Source of the DNA: Chrysopilus asiliformis
Taxonomy: Eukaryota; Arthropoda; Insecta; Diptera; Rhagionidae
Direction: 5' to 3'
DNA: 64,000 nucleotides
Assembly: GCA_964034945.1 (NCBI GenBank)
Contig: OZ035960.1
Span: 14,139,903-14,203,902, forward strand
Below, piece by piece: positions 41,305 through 52,347 of this stretch. Made by a program: the position numbers and the translations under genes. The stretch's first letter is position 1. The number at the start of each line of letters is the position of its first letter. A model generated the notes under the pieces. It did not search any database, had not been told where the DNA came from, and saw only the letters and a list, made by a program, of their open reading frames with translations.

Positions 41305-42595
41305 ATCAAATTCTGAACTCAAGATGGGGGTAACTGGGGTAGTAACATAGGCTTTAAGTTGGCCTCCCTTTTCCTCCCCAAAATCTTTGTACAAAACAGT
41401 CGATTTTTTCGCTTAAAACATGTCCGCCAAATAATTAGAATTCTACCGTATCTCGAACTTTATAAGGGAATTACACTTGAATTGACAGAAATTGAAACTC
41501 CAAAGTGCTTCGGTTGGACAGTAAACTTGGCCACATCGACGAATTTAAACTCGTACCGCTCCCAAATCAATTTCTACACAATTCAATCGTCGTTTTGCGG
41601 CTGAGTGATTCGTCTATGATAGTCTGAAGGAGGTCGTACTCCCCCAATGAGCCTACACGACTATTACATGATTTGTGTTGATCAGCTGATTTGTTTTCAC
41701 TTTTAATGTAAGCAAAAATTGCTGACAATCCTGTATACAAATTTCCAACTTGATTAACATCGTGTAAGTTGTGTTTCTTTTCATTGCTAAACTGCACTGT
41801 GTGTGATGTCAATTCAACCTACGCTGGACACGTGGAGCAGAGCTAGGGGAACGAGAATGCGAGAATCACTGACGTCGTAGGCGCTTATTGTGGTTTTAGA
41901 ATTTCCTTCACCGCTGAATGTTTATAAACAGACAAAATGTTTTCCAAAACACTTGGGAATTTGAGTTACGATCAAAGCAGATAGCGAACGGCCATCCTCT
42001 ACTCAAGTTGCAAAACAAGCAAATTCCATTCGGTCACTTTCTTACTTCTTTTTGCTAACGTGATGTACCTCGAAATCAAAGCAAACTCCAATATAAACTT
42101 GGAAGACAGTCGAAAAAGCCAACTTCCATAGAAAACGAAGCTTGAGGTATCGCAGCGTCATAGCTTCCAATTCTGTGTGTAGGCGAATCCGGTTTTTCTA
42201 GCGAACCATCAGCGTAGCGTCTTGGTTTCTAGGGCGATTCTTGTATATAGACGCCACCATCTTCACTACCGTCACGTCGCCGCCCGCTGGATTTGTTATG
42301 CTTTTTAATGTTTCGTGGAATTTCGCTGGGAAACTGATTAGATTCAGCCGAGAATTTTCAATGGTTCACATAATTTGATTGTGGCTGAGGTCAAATGATG
42401 TTCCACCACCAAGCATAAAGCGAGAACGACTTACGTTAGAGTGGCTCCAAGATTCCGTTGTTGTTGATGTTTTTTTTAAGGTCTACTGATGTCGGATTTT
42501 GCTTCTGATTCGATCGTATGACGGATTCTGATGATGAGTAGAGGAGGAAAATTCGCTCATTTTTCCTGATAAGTTTTCTTGTCTTGTTTTCGGCT
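41305..42595. other. Unique sequence; no gene recognised
   Basis: GC is somewhat raised at 41815-42560 and there are no recognisable repeats, which would suit regulatory or leader sequence. I see no coding exon with domain or splice support. Confidence 0.35.
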
Positions 42596-43093
42596 ATACA
42601 CTGAAAAAAAGGAATGTTTGGAAAGTGTTTGTGAGCACCTATTATATGTTTACGGTAACCAACAAATGTTTATTAAAAACCATTATCTTTTATGGCGAAC
42701 AATACACGTTTGTCAATAATATTTATTGTTAAAAACCGTTTGTTGCAATCATTAAATATTTTGAACAAACTTTTTTTGTTTGGTTCAAATAATACGTCGT
42801 TTGCCTTAAACACTTTTTGTTGTTTAAGGCAAACATTACTAGGGAAGCCATTTTCAAAGCTTCGAATGTTTATAAAAAACAAGATATTGTTTATCAGCAA
42901 CACTAATATTGTTTACGATAACAACTCGAAAATTAAGTAAAGTATTTCAAACATGAAAATGTTTGTCACGAACTATTATGGTTACAAAGACAACTATTAG
43001 TTGTACTGTCAAACAATTATTGTTCAAATAATAATTTTGATTGCAGTAGGCTTTGTGTAATTTAGTGTTTCCTGTCAAAGACAATTGTTTCAG

Positions 43094-43150
43094 GTGAGTA
43101 AAATTAATTTATACATATTTCAATTTCTTGTTTAAAATAAAAAAATTTAG
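43094..43150 (+). other. Predicted 5'UTR intron (57 bp) of the element gene
   Basis: TTTCAG|gtgagt at 43093/43094 is a near-consensus donor, and aaaaatttag at 43141-43150 is the acceptor, 20 bases upstream of the ATG at 43171. The length is typical of short fly introns. Confidence 0.5.
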
Positions 43151-43170
43151 TGTATAAAGATCCCTAAAAC

Positions 43171-43462
43171 ATGGATGTGTTTTTTGAAGCTCTTCCAGTA
43201 AGTTTCTGTGGTGTTACGGAAATCGTTGTAACGGAGGGTACAGGCGAACTTGATTATGAAGATTTAAAAAAAAGCGGTATTTAGTATATTTCAGTTTAAA
43301 ATACAATATTTAATAATCAATATTATAGTGATTGAACATTTTGGAATAACCAAAGAATTCAAGTTTTTACACAAAGAAAGTGGTGCCGAAATTAAAAAAG
43401 ATTTTTTCGCGAAGTACGTTAAAAAGTACGGTCATAATTTGACTTTGGAAAACAAAAAATGA
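43171..43462 (+). CDS. Spliced 79-residue protein of unknown function inside the 42599-44000 element
   Basis: Exon 1 is 43171-43276 (aaaacATGG start context) and exon 2 is 43329-43462 (stop TGA). The 52-bp intron has gtattt at its donor and attatag at its acceptor, and splicing restores the frame (AGC|G + TG|ATT). The product begins MDVFFEALPVSFCGVTEIVV and ends AKYVKKYGHNLTLENKK. The middle, TEGTGELDYEDLKKSVIEHF then GITKEFKFLHKESGAEI, has the strand-helix-strand rhythm of ubiquitin-like/PB1 folds. That is only a pattern impression. No signal peptide, membrane segment or DDE residues are seen. A GTAAGT inside exon 1 (43198) could act as an alternative donor, but splicing it to 43329 gives an immediate stop. 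It could be the surviving N-terminal part of a larger element protein, or a complete small accessory protein. Confidence 0.55.
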
Positions 43463-43551
43463 TACAAAATGTTTAGTTTAGAGAATAAGTTTTGCATAAA
43501 TAATGAATAAGTTTTGCATAAATAATGTATAATTTATGAATTATGTTTCTA

Positions 43552-43557
43552 AATAAA
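43552..43557 (+). terminator. Polyadenylation signal AATAAA of the element gene
   Basis: AATAAA about 90 bp after the stop at 43462. Just upstream, aataagttttgcataaataa is duplicated in tandem (43484 and 43506). Confidence 0.5.
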
Positions 43558-44004
43558 TGAATGAAAGAAGAAAATTGTTGTTTTTTATTATTACAACATA
43601 TAAATTTAACATTTCAGGCGATATAATTAGTATTTACTACAAACAATTTTAATAGTTGTGCCAAACATGTAAATAGTGATCCAAAACGATTAGATTGTTT
43701 ATGTCAAACAGTTTAAATGGTTACGACAAAAATTATAACTACTCGGTAAACAATAATTGTTTATGTCAAACCATTTGTAATCGTTGTGTGAACCATTTAA
43801 GTGTTTGAAAAAAAACAAGAATTGTTTAGGACTATTTTTTATGGTAAACATTTTAAACTCAAAAGTGTTTACTTCCAACAATCAGTGTTGTTCATAAACA
43901 ATATTATTAGTTACGATAAACACTAATTAATCGTTTGAGACAAACACACGTCTTGTTTGCGTCCAATCTCGTTTGGGAGAAACATTCCTTTTTTTCAGTG
44001 TAGG

Positions 44005-44660
44005 GATAAGACAATAAATCTATTTTTGCAGATTACTACTGCGAGCTGTGTTCTAACTGTGGGTGCTTTTCAGCGAAATTACAATTCGGTTACTGAGAAT
44101 TTTCAGTTTTTTTTTATTTCTTTGATTGCGAGACGACCGACAGACGCATCGTTTTTTCATGATTCTATGCGAAATTTGCGATTTTAGCTATAGAGCTGTT
44201 AGTCAGAAATTCACTTGAAAATTGCCTTAATTTCGTTCTTAAGAAAATATCATCACAATTTACAGTGAAATGAAAAGGAAAAGTGATCCAGTAAACGAAG
44301 CTTTTGTTTAGAAATTGGCCCCAATTGGCTGTTGGCTGTCATGTTCTCTTTGGACAGTTGGAAAATATTAAACATTGTCTGTTTCTGAAAATTGAATACA
44401 AAAATAAACACAACATGACGTGGATATAATTTCTAGAATAGCTAATTCTCAATTACATTTGAACAAGTGTGCAATTTTCTTTCATAAACCGGGGATTCTA
44501 ATGGATGTTTTAAATTCGCAACTCTTGAAAATGCGAAGGGAAATTTGTTATGGTATTTTTGCAATGTAAAAAGAGTTTCAACAGAGAGCTTTTTACAAGG
44601 ATAGAGTGAAAAGTTGTGAGAACGGAGAGAAAAAAATCTTCAAATTTTTGGTCGTCGAAC
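44005..44660. other. No gene recognised
   Basis: AT-rich. No repeats or exons supported. Confidence 0.3.
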
Positions 44661-44667
44661 TAAAGTT

Positions 44668-45255
44668 TAGCATAGTCCAAGTGGTAAAGTACTTGGCCCG
44701 TGTTCCGGAGGTCGGTGGTTCAATTACCGGCTGTCGCACGCTGTGATTCAAGTCCACCTAAATTGCTTTACGAAATGAGTAGTGATTAGTTGCCGCTTGA
44801 TGCTAACGACATCATCGGTATCAGCGTTTTCCAAACTGGGAGGCGTGAACTAGTCTAAGAGGAGGCGCTAATATTAGCCAGTATTGACAAAAAAAAGTGC
44901 ACGTGCAGCTAATACAATACGTAACATATATAACATATAGGTACATATACGTAACATATAGGTACACTATGCTGCTGATGCTACCCTATGGAAGAGAGGC
45001 GCCATATGATCAAATATTTTTAACGGAGCCGTGGTAAAATAAAGTTTGGAAACCGCTGGTCTAGATTGTTATCACGACCTCTGCTGTTGATGGTTTGCAA
45101 CGCAAAAACCTTACAAATGTTGTAATTCATCCATGATTCGCAATCCATGTAAAAATGTAGGTGCGATGCAGGGAAGAAATTGTTATGAATCCTCAATTGA
45201 GGAGGCCCAGGATTTTCGAGAGCGGTGGCGCTGAAGATGATGATGAACTAAGATT
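44668..45255 (+). mobile_element. tRNA-like SINE, interrupted by a hAT-like MITE
   Basis: tagcatagtccaagtggtaa (44669) resembles a tRNA A box/D arm. ggtggttcaattaccggc (44714) resembles a T arm/B box, and gtgattcaagtccacc (44742) is a second B-box-like stretch. The anticodon arm region is present, but cloverleaf pairing is poor and the sequence continues into a non-tRNA body (aattgctttacgaaatgagt ... gaactaagattggataagat). It is therefore a SINE rather than a tRNA gene. The body is split by 44822-45058. The 3' end is uncertain. Confidence 0.5.
44822..45058. mobile_element. hAT-like MITE (237 bp)
   Basis: CAGCGTTTTCCAAACT at 44822 pairs with the complement of CAGCGGTTTCCAAACT ending 45058. 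hAT ends typically read CAG-G-TT-CAAAC. The 8-bp flanks (atcggtat / gtctagat) match only partly, so the duplication has decayed. Internally acgtaacatata is tandemly repeated (44919-44968). Confidence 0.6.
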
Positions 45256-45360
45256 GGATAAGATTTTTATTTTTCTGGAGAATCCACAATAGTTGTTTTA
45301 CCGTATTGCGGGGAGAGGGGGCAAGATTAAGAGGCCGATTTCAATGCCTTACTATGATTG

Positions 45361-45611
45361 TGTTTACATTGGGATTCACTTTGAGGCGGCACGTCTTTCC
45401 TCATTTTTCTGCCGTGTGCACACGGTTCGCTTTATCTGGATTCATAAACCGTTTTCATCAACAAAACTAAACGACAGGTTTCAACGACCAGACTCAAAAA
45501 CCGGTTTGCGACCGATAATTTTAAGTGAATCTAAACTTCGGTTTCCCTTCCCACTGCGTCCCTCACCCTCACGAATGACGTGCCGCCTCAAAGTGAGTCT
45601 CAATGTAAACA
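45361..45611. mobile_element. MITE (251 bp) with ~34-bp TIRs
   Basis: TGTTTACATTGGGATTCACT then ttgaggcggcacgt (45361-45394) is complemented by acgtgccgcctcaaagtgag then tctcaatgtaaaca (45578-45611), with three mismatches. TIRs beginning TGTTTACA fit Harbinger-type MITEs, but no clean TTA/TAA pair is visible. The plus-strand frame 45293-45619 is incidental. Confidence 0.7.
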
Positions 45612-45650
45612 GGCACTAATGTTGCGATTCCATTCGTTTTACGTGAAGCG

Positions 45651-45741
45651 GTCAACTTGAAAAGTCGTGGAATCGATAGTCACCTGTGACCTTACGGAAT
45701 TCCTGCCAAGATTGTAGTCACCTGTTATATAACAGGCTTTA
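45651..45741 (-). repeat. Family F fragment, inverted copy
   Basis: On the minus strand: taaagcctgttatataacag, gtgactacaatcttggcagg, aattccgtaaggtcacaggt, gactatcgattccacgactt. This matches the left half of the palindrome at 48179-48346. Confidence 0.65.
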
Positions 45742-45744
45742 ATT

Positions 45745-47185
45745 TTAGTATCCTAATAATTAACAAAACGATGAATTTTTTTATTCCCATAGAGAACAGT
45801 TTTTCGCTGTTATTCCATGTTTTTTTTACAGAACAAATAAAAATTTAGCAACCAATTATTTCAACAAGAATTACTTACATTGTCACAAGAAAAATCGAAA
45901 GCAAGAAAAATCCAAAACATTTTTTTTTTGTTATAATTGCGGAGATCCTTTGTTGATTCTTTCATTAAATGTGAATTAGCCTCATGCGAGCATATGTTAT
46001 TCTATTTTTGGAAGGCAACTCGTAATTGGATTGGATTGGATTGGGGAGAAATGTTTCACTTTTGGAGAGAGTAATTTCCCTTTAATTAGTAATTCATAAT
46101 TAATTGAAGCGGATTAATCTTAGGGGGGAAATTTAAAAACGATTAACATCATTTAGCTGTCGAATATCAATTGATCGTTTATTTCGTTCCGTTCCGTTCC
46201 GTTTATTCATTTATCTAAGAAAATGTTTTATCAGCCAATAGGAAATTATCAAAAATTTAAATGATTATAACGACTATAAACGACTAACGAATCAATTAAA
46301 ACTCTATTCAGCTTGTCAAACACATTTGTTTTGTCATTTACCCTTTTATACTTTATTGTCTGTAACTTTTTGTCGGTAATTATTGCCTCCCCCCGATTTA
46401 CGTGTAAACCGAAACCATTTGTTAAGCGACTTTGGATCTATGAGTAGATAAAAGATATCAAACTTGAAATTTTACTCTCTTCTGAGGTCTGCTGTTGGTT
46501 CAAACGATCCATCAATTTAGGCAAAGTAATTCAAGTACTATACTTGATTGACAATGTTGGAGTATCTGTTGGTTGGCCCTTCGTCGTTTTTCTTGTTGAA
46601 TTCGATAAATGGTCTTATGGGGGACCTTGAGCCAATAACGAGGTTAAGAAAAATTGAGTCTGGTTATATGCTAAGATTTTCCCCAAAATAATCATTCTGA
46701 TGTGTTTTGTTGTCAAATAAATTCCATGTTCAAAAAAAATTCGTGATATTCGGTTATATTAATGCTCGATTTCAAGATTAATTCACTAAGCGGTTCTTAA
46801 TTAGTTTTTAATTTCTCGTTAGAAGACTTGTCCGGTCTGCAATAACAATTTTTTTCACTATAATACTTTAATTTAATCGTTAAAATTTCACGTGTAAAAT
46901 GATGTCATGTTGGTAAATTAATGATAAGTATTTTATTTTTTAAAGGTAATTAATTTTTATACAATATAATAATGGCTTTTGTTATATATGTATATTAGAG
47001 ACGTAATTTAATTCTGCAAGCACTTTTGATACTTTGGACTTCTATTCTTAACCCTTTGGGGCCGGAAAACCACCGAAAAACTTCTACGAGACAAAATAGA
47101 GCTGTTTCCACTTAAAAACTGGCTCGCCGTGAGTAAAACGTTTATGAGTTCCAAGTCGTGGGGAAATATTATCCACCTGACTGAA
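45745..47185. other. No gene recognised; short pentamer microsatellites
   Basis: (GGATT)4 at about 46024-46045 and (GTTCC)n at about 46184-46203. AT-rich otherwise. Confidence 0.35.
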
Positions 47186-47194
47186 CTGTATTAA

Positions 47195-47729
47195 CCCTTT
47201 GACGACCATACATTTTCGGCCGAAGGGATTTTGATTTTTTTTTCATTTTCATGATCTGTGACCTGATAATACGAGTAGTTATGCCACAAAAAATGGTGGC
47301 CCTAGACCCCCTCCTTGCCCCTCATTTTTTTATCTCGAAAATTAAAATTGAAAGACATCATTCTTATATATAATTCATGTACGTATTTATTTTTGAATTT
47401 GAACAAACTGAATTTAATTAGTTGTGCATGTGGTAGACGTCGAAGCAATCGCAAGTACAGATATCGTAGGCTAAGAGTGAAATCGTTCTAAGTCCATTAT
47501 ACCAAAATTTCTGGAAGAGCAATAAAAAACCTTGTTAAATCATTTTAATTTTCATTTAGGATCATAGGGGCACAGGGGAACCGGCATAGAATTCCCGCCA
47601 CATACATTTATATTGCCCCATCTATCCTCTACAAAAAACCTTTTAATACCTTTGCTCTATCTCTTAACTGGACGATTTTAAGTACTGAAAGCTCTTGGGC
47701 AAGCATACTTGCCTATGGTCGTCAAAGCG
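47195..47729. mobile_element. piggyBac-like MITE (535 bp), TTAA on both sides
   Basis: TTAA (47191-47194) then CCCTTTGACGACCATA, and the complement of CGCTTTGACGACCATA ending at 47729 followed by TTAA (47730-47733). Fifteen of 16 TIR bases match. No ORF for a transposase. Confidence 0.75.
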
Positions 47730-47751
47730 TTAAAAAAGGACTTGCCAAATG

Positions 47752-47915
47752 TACACGAATCACGGCGAATGCAAGTGTGTTAATGATTCGTTCATGATTC
47801 GTAATTCGCCTAAGTGTGGCTACGTTCGGCTTGAGTCGGACGAATGTGTCAACCGCTCTCGCCCTTGTACCCCCTTGCATAAATGAGTTTTCAATTTAGC
47901 GTTTGAGTTCGTAGC
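47752..47915. repeat. Fragment of the 22703-23504 element family
   Basis: gtacacgaatcacggcgaat, gtgtggctacgttcggcttg, ctctcgcccttgtaccccct and tgcataaat match 22725-22860 in order. The TIRs are missing. Confidence 0.6.
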
Positions 47916-48178
47916 GAAACTAGAAAATATTAGAATTTTTGTGATGATGATGTGAGACTAAAGCAGCATCACCAATTTCAGTGGATTTTCCATAATTCTG
48001 TGAAATACACGGTGAATGTTTTTATTTTTTATGATTGGTGATATTTTATTGTAATATCCCGAAACTTATGGTTTATTGGTCAATATTTTGAATAATAATT
48101 TCTTCTCTCGAAACGAATTTTCTATTCATTTGTATCGGATTTCTCCTGGCGAACGATTGAATATTTTGAAACTAGAAT

Positions 48179-48346
48179 TAAAGCCCGTCATATAACGGGT
48201 GACTGCAATTTTGGTAGGATTTCCGTTAGGTCAGAAGCGACTGTCGATTCCACGACTGTTCAAGTTGATCACTTCAAATAAGACGATAACATTGAAAAGT
48301 CGTCGAATCGACAGTCGCCTGTCACCTTACGGAATTCCGACCAAGA
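48179..48346. repeat. Family F palindromic MITE
   Basis: ttggtaggatttccgttagg then tcagaagcgactgtcgattc and cacgact (48211-48258) is complemented by agtcgtcgaatcgacagtcg then cctgtcaccttacggaattc and cgaccaa (48298-48343). It is preceded by taaagcccgtcatataacgg as in the inverted copy at 45741. Confidence 0.7.
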
Positions 48347-48360
48347 TTTCGATCTAAATC

Positions 48361-48477
48361 CTACTACATATCTCCAAATGGATTGACAGGTACCTTTCTG
48401 ATCGTTCAATACGGGTTGTATTGGATTGATTCAAGTCTGATTTCTTCAAAATTAACTCTGGTGTCCGTCAAGGCTTG
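48361..48477 (+). pseudogene. Non-LTR reverse transcriptase fragment
   Basis: The frame from 48361 reads LLHISKWIDRYLSDRSIRVV, LD, stop (48427), FKSDFFKINSGVRQGL. The W-I-x-x-Y-L-x-x-R ... V ... S-G-V-R-Q-G order is the segment just before the YXDD motif in Jockey/R1-type reverse transcriptases. It is cut off exactly where a family C repeat begins, so only about 39 codons remain. Confidence 0.75.
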
Positions 48478-48478
48478 A

Positions 48479-48832
48479 TAAGATTCACCGTTTTTGAGAT
48501 ATTTGCAAAAAACGTTTTCGTTCGTATTGGGGGTACCCCCCCCCCCCCCTATTGGTCCATTTTTGCCCATTAACGAACTTAGCCTTGCATTTTACGAAAA
48601 ACGAATCTGCGTAAAATTGCAAGTCTCTAGCTCAATCCGTGCGCCCGCAATCCGCGCCACAGACGGACAGACAGACGAACGGACGGACATGCAAAATTCA
48701 TTTTTTTTATCATTCTAAACACACTGGTGTAATTCATTTATGTGTGTGATGTTGGGATCTTGGCGTTACAAACGGTAAGGCAAATCTAATATACCCTTTG
48801 GTTTCACCATACGGGTATAAACATGCGCCGCA
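48479..48832 (+). mobile_element. Family C repeat, copy 5 (5'-truncated)
   Basis: It starts abruptly at gataagattcaccgtttttg, then follows the family order through a 14-C tract (48536-48549), ccattaacgaacttagcc, a short GACR tract, cattctaaacacactggtg, ggcgttacaaacggtaagg and the GGGTATA hairpin end. Confidence 0.8.
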
Positions 48833-48834
48833 GG

Positions 48835-49445
48835 TGAAATTTTTCAAATGTATTCCACAAGGACGCAAAACCCAATCAGACCATGGCGGGCACTCCAATC
48901 AACACTCTTTCTATACATTTCAAATTTTGACTTTTTTGTATTATGGACCGGATTTTGCCGCCCCTTTTTTGTATTATGGGCCGAATTTTGTCGGAGCGGC
49001 CTGCCCCCATCTTGTTACGCTACTGAGGACAGCCCCTACGATATTCTCACTTATTTTCGGCTATTCCTCTTCTTATACTGTATCTTCTACGAAATTATTC
49101 TTTTGCTATTCTAGAACTAATTTTTTTATCAAGGAACAAGAAATAAAACTTACACTTTGTTGTTATTCAGATATAATAAGCTTCAGAATGTCTCAATTTT
49201 TTCGATAAAAACCTTCAATCCAGTTATAATAATATTAGGGCCTGCGTCCCAAACCGATTTGCGGTTTATCCCTCTCCTCACAGTTCGACCTTCGCCCCCC
49301 CCCCTTCCTTCTCCACAAAATAATCAATTAAAAATTTGATTTAATATTCCGTGTCAAGTTTAAAATTTAGTTTTCAAATTGAATTTAAGTTTTAAACTTG
49401 ATAAGAATAGAAAGTTTACATAGTCACAAATCAACGTTGGGTAAA
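48835..49445. other. No gene recognised
   Basis: Contains a 25-bp-scale direct duplication (ttttttgtattatg(g/g) at 48933 and 48965) and a C10 tract near 49290. No supported exon. Confidence 0.35.
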
Positions 49446-49449
49446 TCGC

Positions 49450-52318
49450 TAGAAACTATTATAATAAATTAATGGCAATTTCCAAAAATTTGGATTCTGC
49501 AGAGAAAATCGTAGAATAGTTTTCCACTCGTAATACACCAGCAAACCTTTGCAATTTGTTTTAATCTGGAATGCGGCAGATAACGTTTGTCGAGGCCACA
49601 AATACAGCAAACGCAACCGAAAAACCAGCAGAAACAGCAACAGCCACAGAGAACTTTCCAAGAAGCCGACATAGTCGTCGTAACCACCCACATGGGGCCG
49701 CCGTTAAAATTTATGGTAATGCGAAAAAAGACTTCCTCGCCCAGCCAACTGCCATCACAGAAGTCTTTTTTGATAAGGGAGCGAAAGCCAAGAACAACAA
49801 AACACACTTGAAAAGGACTGAAAAGTGGATATTAAACACTCGTACATGTATAAGAGGTTAAGAATTATAGGTTAACTACCCTAACCAGGTAATATTTCTT
49901 CCCATTTACCACACAAGACGATGTTATCCGTTAATGTAACCACACCGAATCGATTCAGGATTGGCCCATTTGGGTTTTTTTTTGGTCCAAGGTCGACCAC
50001 CATTCCGAATTCTTTTTTGATAGCGACAAAAGGGGAAAATCTTGCACTGCAGCAAATCATAAACTGTCGCTTGTGGTCATATGATTGGGCGACTTTCAGA
50101 TACTCGAAGAAGAATTATTAATGAAAGCCACATTGGATTGGACATCAGGTGATAAAACGGCACTGACGACGTGGCTTTGGCTTAGGGGTGGTGGAAATTG
50201 GATCGAATGACCCACAAATTGAATTTCCGCGTATTAATGTTGAGACTTTTCTATTTTTGGCAATCGTGTTTCGCATCGAAATCGATAAGGGAGTCCTCCC
50301 CAACTTCAATTGATGACGAATGCTTGCCCGATTGCAGGTGAGTTGAAAGGAAATGCGGCTATCGGGCATATCAGAGGTGCGTTAAATGCGTACCTTGACA
50401 TAGTTGCGTGTGTGGAATGCGGTTTATTAACATTAACCGAATAAGAATAATCATAAGAATGATGGACGACTGTTGTCTTTGATGGCTGTGGCGGGAATTT
50501 ATAAAAGTCGATCACTTAACTTTTGAGTGCCAAGGTTAACGCCGCTGAATTTTTATTATTAAATTAATTGACGAACAAAGAACGGATTGGTTGACTTTTT
50601 GATGTGGCTCTGGTGCTTGCGCCCACAGCAAATTGAACATCATTACGGCAACCTGACATTAAATTCTCGTTGTTGTCGATTCGGAGCTGATTCTAATATT
50701 GCCCGGCAATTGTTGAGACAATGAGATCAGCTGGTAGAATGAAATGGAATGAATTTGCCGGACAGAAATTCCATGGACGGTGATCTTAATTGGAATATCC
50801 TCATTCTAACGTCGGTCGAGCGGTGGATAATGCATTGCACTTCCCAATCAAGTGGACATGGACAGATTTGACCCTCCGTTATACTTGTTAATCGCTAATT
50901 AAGTGCACATCATAAATTGTTTGAAAAACAAATGCATTTTAATCAACAAAAAAAAAGACCTAATGTCTCTCTAGACAGCCAGACAACTAGCTTAGGGTTA
51001 GATGGACAAACGGACCATTTAAGTGGCAAGTCAAAATTGACTTCAATCTGAACGAGTTTTCCCGGTCGAACCTAGATTTTCCGGTTACATAAAACAACCA
51101 CTGACTGCGTCGCTTGCCCATCAGCTCGGTTAGCCAAGAGCATTGGAAGAAAAAGGCAGAAGTGGCAGATAACCCGATTTGAATCTGGACCCCTTGCAAT
51201 GGCAACAATTCGTGGTCAAGAGTTTTCGGTGCCGTGCTTTGTTGTTTCACGGCTGCTGCTGATTCTGTTTCTGCTTCTGTTTTTGTTGTCCACAGTTCCC
51301 CCCAGAAAAGAAGAGCAACTCGAATGGCTGGTCAGCAGCTGTTTGCTAAGGAGGAGCGAAGTGAATGGGTTAACGGGCGAAGCTGCGAGACTTCCCTTGA
51401 ACCAGCGCTGGCCAAATTCATTTCTAAAACAGAATTTCAATGGGGATAAAACTTGGATTCAATTGCGTCACCTTTTTTTGTGCTTCTTTAACTCGTTCTC
51501 GTTGTCCGCAACTGAACTGAACTGAACTGTCGAGGGAATCTCCACTGGATGTACGAATAAAATCGAAATTTCGTCTTCCGTCCCGTCGCGATTGTCCACA
51601 TCCGCTTGACACTAAACTTCACTAAATTTTTTTTTTACTTCGCGTGGCCTTGCTTTCTACAGAAATGCACTTTTCCCTCAAGCACGCACTGCAACTCGAG
51701 GAAAATCACTTTTCTCTTACACCACCACCATCACTTTTCCAAACTTTTCCCCGAGCATTTTCTTTGTCGCCAAAACGGAAAAACAGTTTGCAGTTGATTT
51801 TAATCCGAGGTTCTGGCAATACACAAACACCACCAACGAGAAGATCCCTCAGGAAACAAGGAAAACTCAAAAACGGGAAGATCCAGACGAAAACGATTGA
51901 GTAATTTCTCGACACAGTTTTGACAGCAAATTTTCGAGCGTCGAAGTGTTTTCCGCGATTGATTGCACAATCCGAAATTCAGACCAATTGTAAAATTCCG
52001 ACTGCGATGGAAATCGCGTTTCCCCGACAGACTCGAAGGAAAACAAACTACACACGAAAATGTCGAGCTCGAAATGCATTCGCCATCAAAACGAACAACG
52101 AGTTTCAGTCAAGAGGGACTTGCCGTCTCGCTTTCGCTAGTCGGGTTATTGTTGGACTTGCGCAAAGAAATTTAGAACGTGTGTGGAAGGAATACGGGAC
52201 AGAATACACTTCCATGTTTCACTTACTTTTTCGCATCACACTGAACGAACTCAAACCCTTTGAATGGCTTTACTTAAACCTATTGAATGTACGTGAGCGA
52301 GGAAGAACTTCTAATTGA
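49450..52318. promoter_or_regulatory. GC-richer, repeat-poor stretch; possible promoter/5'UTR of an unseen gene
   Basis: Unlike its surroundings this segment lacks TE families. Frames such as 49571-49861, 51199-51525 and 51920-52318 are open but have no domain. On the minus strand near 51520, a TCAGT-type initiator motif is iterated (cagttcagttcagttgcgga), typical of fly core promoters. gattgcag|gtgagt at 50330-50342 resembles an exon end on the plus strand. A leader exon feeding the candidate coding exon at 39766 is possible but unproven. Confidence 0.3.
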
Positions 52319-52347
52319 TTATGAAGAAGAAGATTTTAGGTTCGGAT

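Larger units (their letters stand above)
42599..44000 (+). mobile_element. 1,402-bp TA-flanked element with inverted ~20-bp repeat arrays and an internal spliced gene
   Basis: TA (42597-42598) precedes CACTGAAAAAAAGGAATGTT and its exact complement ends at 44000, followed by TA; the perfect TIR is 21 bp. The right arm (about 43640-43985) is a run of degenerate units with AAACA followed by AT-rich sequence every 18-23 bp (for example gtcaaacagtttaaatggtt, gtaaacaataattgtttatg). The left arm (about 42615-42915) carries the same kind of unit in the complementary orientation (TGTTTA at 42648, 42668, 42869, 42888, 42910). Between the arms is a compact gene with two short introns and a polyadenylation signal (43094-43560). 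Flanks are unique sequence, so the TA duplication is credible. TIR and TA target suggest a Tc1/mariner-like or related cut-and-paste class, but the encoded protein is not a recognisable transposase. Confidence 0.85.

Noticed and set aside
44668..44745. Functional tRNA gene
   Set aside because: A and B boxes are only approximate, the cloverleaf does not close, and sequence continues as a repeat body.
45293..45619. 108-residue plus-strand frame
   Set aside because: Coincides with a MITE bounded by 34-bp TIRs.
49469..49807. Cysteine-rich minus-strand frame (GCCCFCWFFGC...) as a secreted peptide
   Set aside because: Low-complexity Cys/Phe/Trp arising from a (CAG)-rich plus strand; no signal peptide start and no conserved spacing.
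51920..52318. 132-residue plus-strand frame as a gene
   Set aside because: No recognisable domain; opposite strand shows equally open frames; better explained as GC-richer regulatory sequence.
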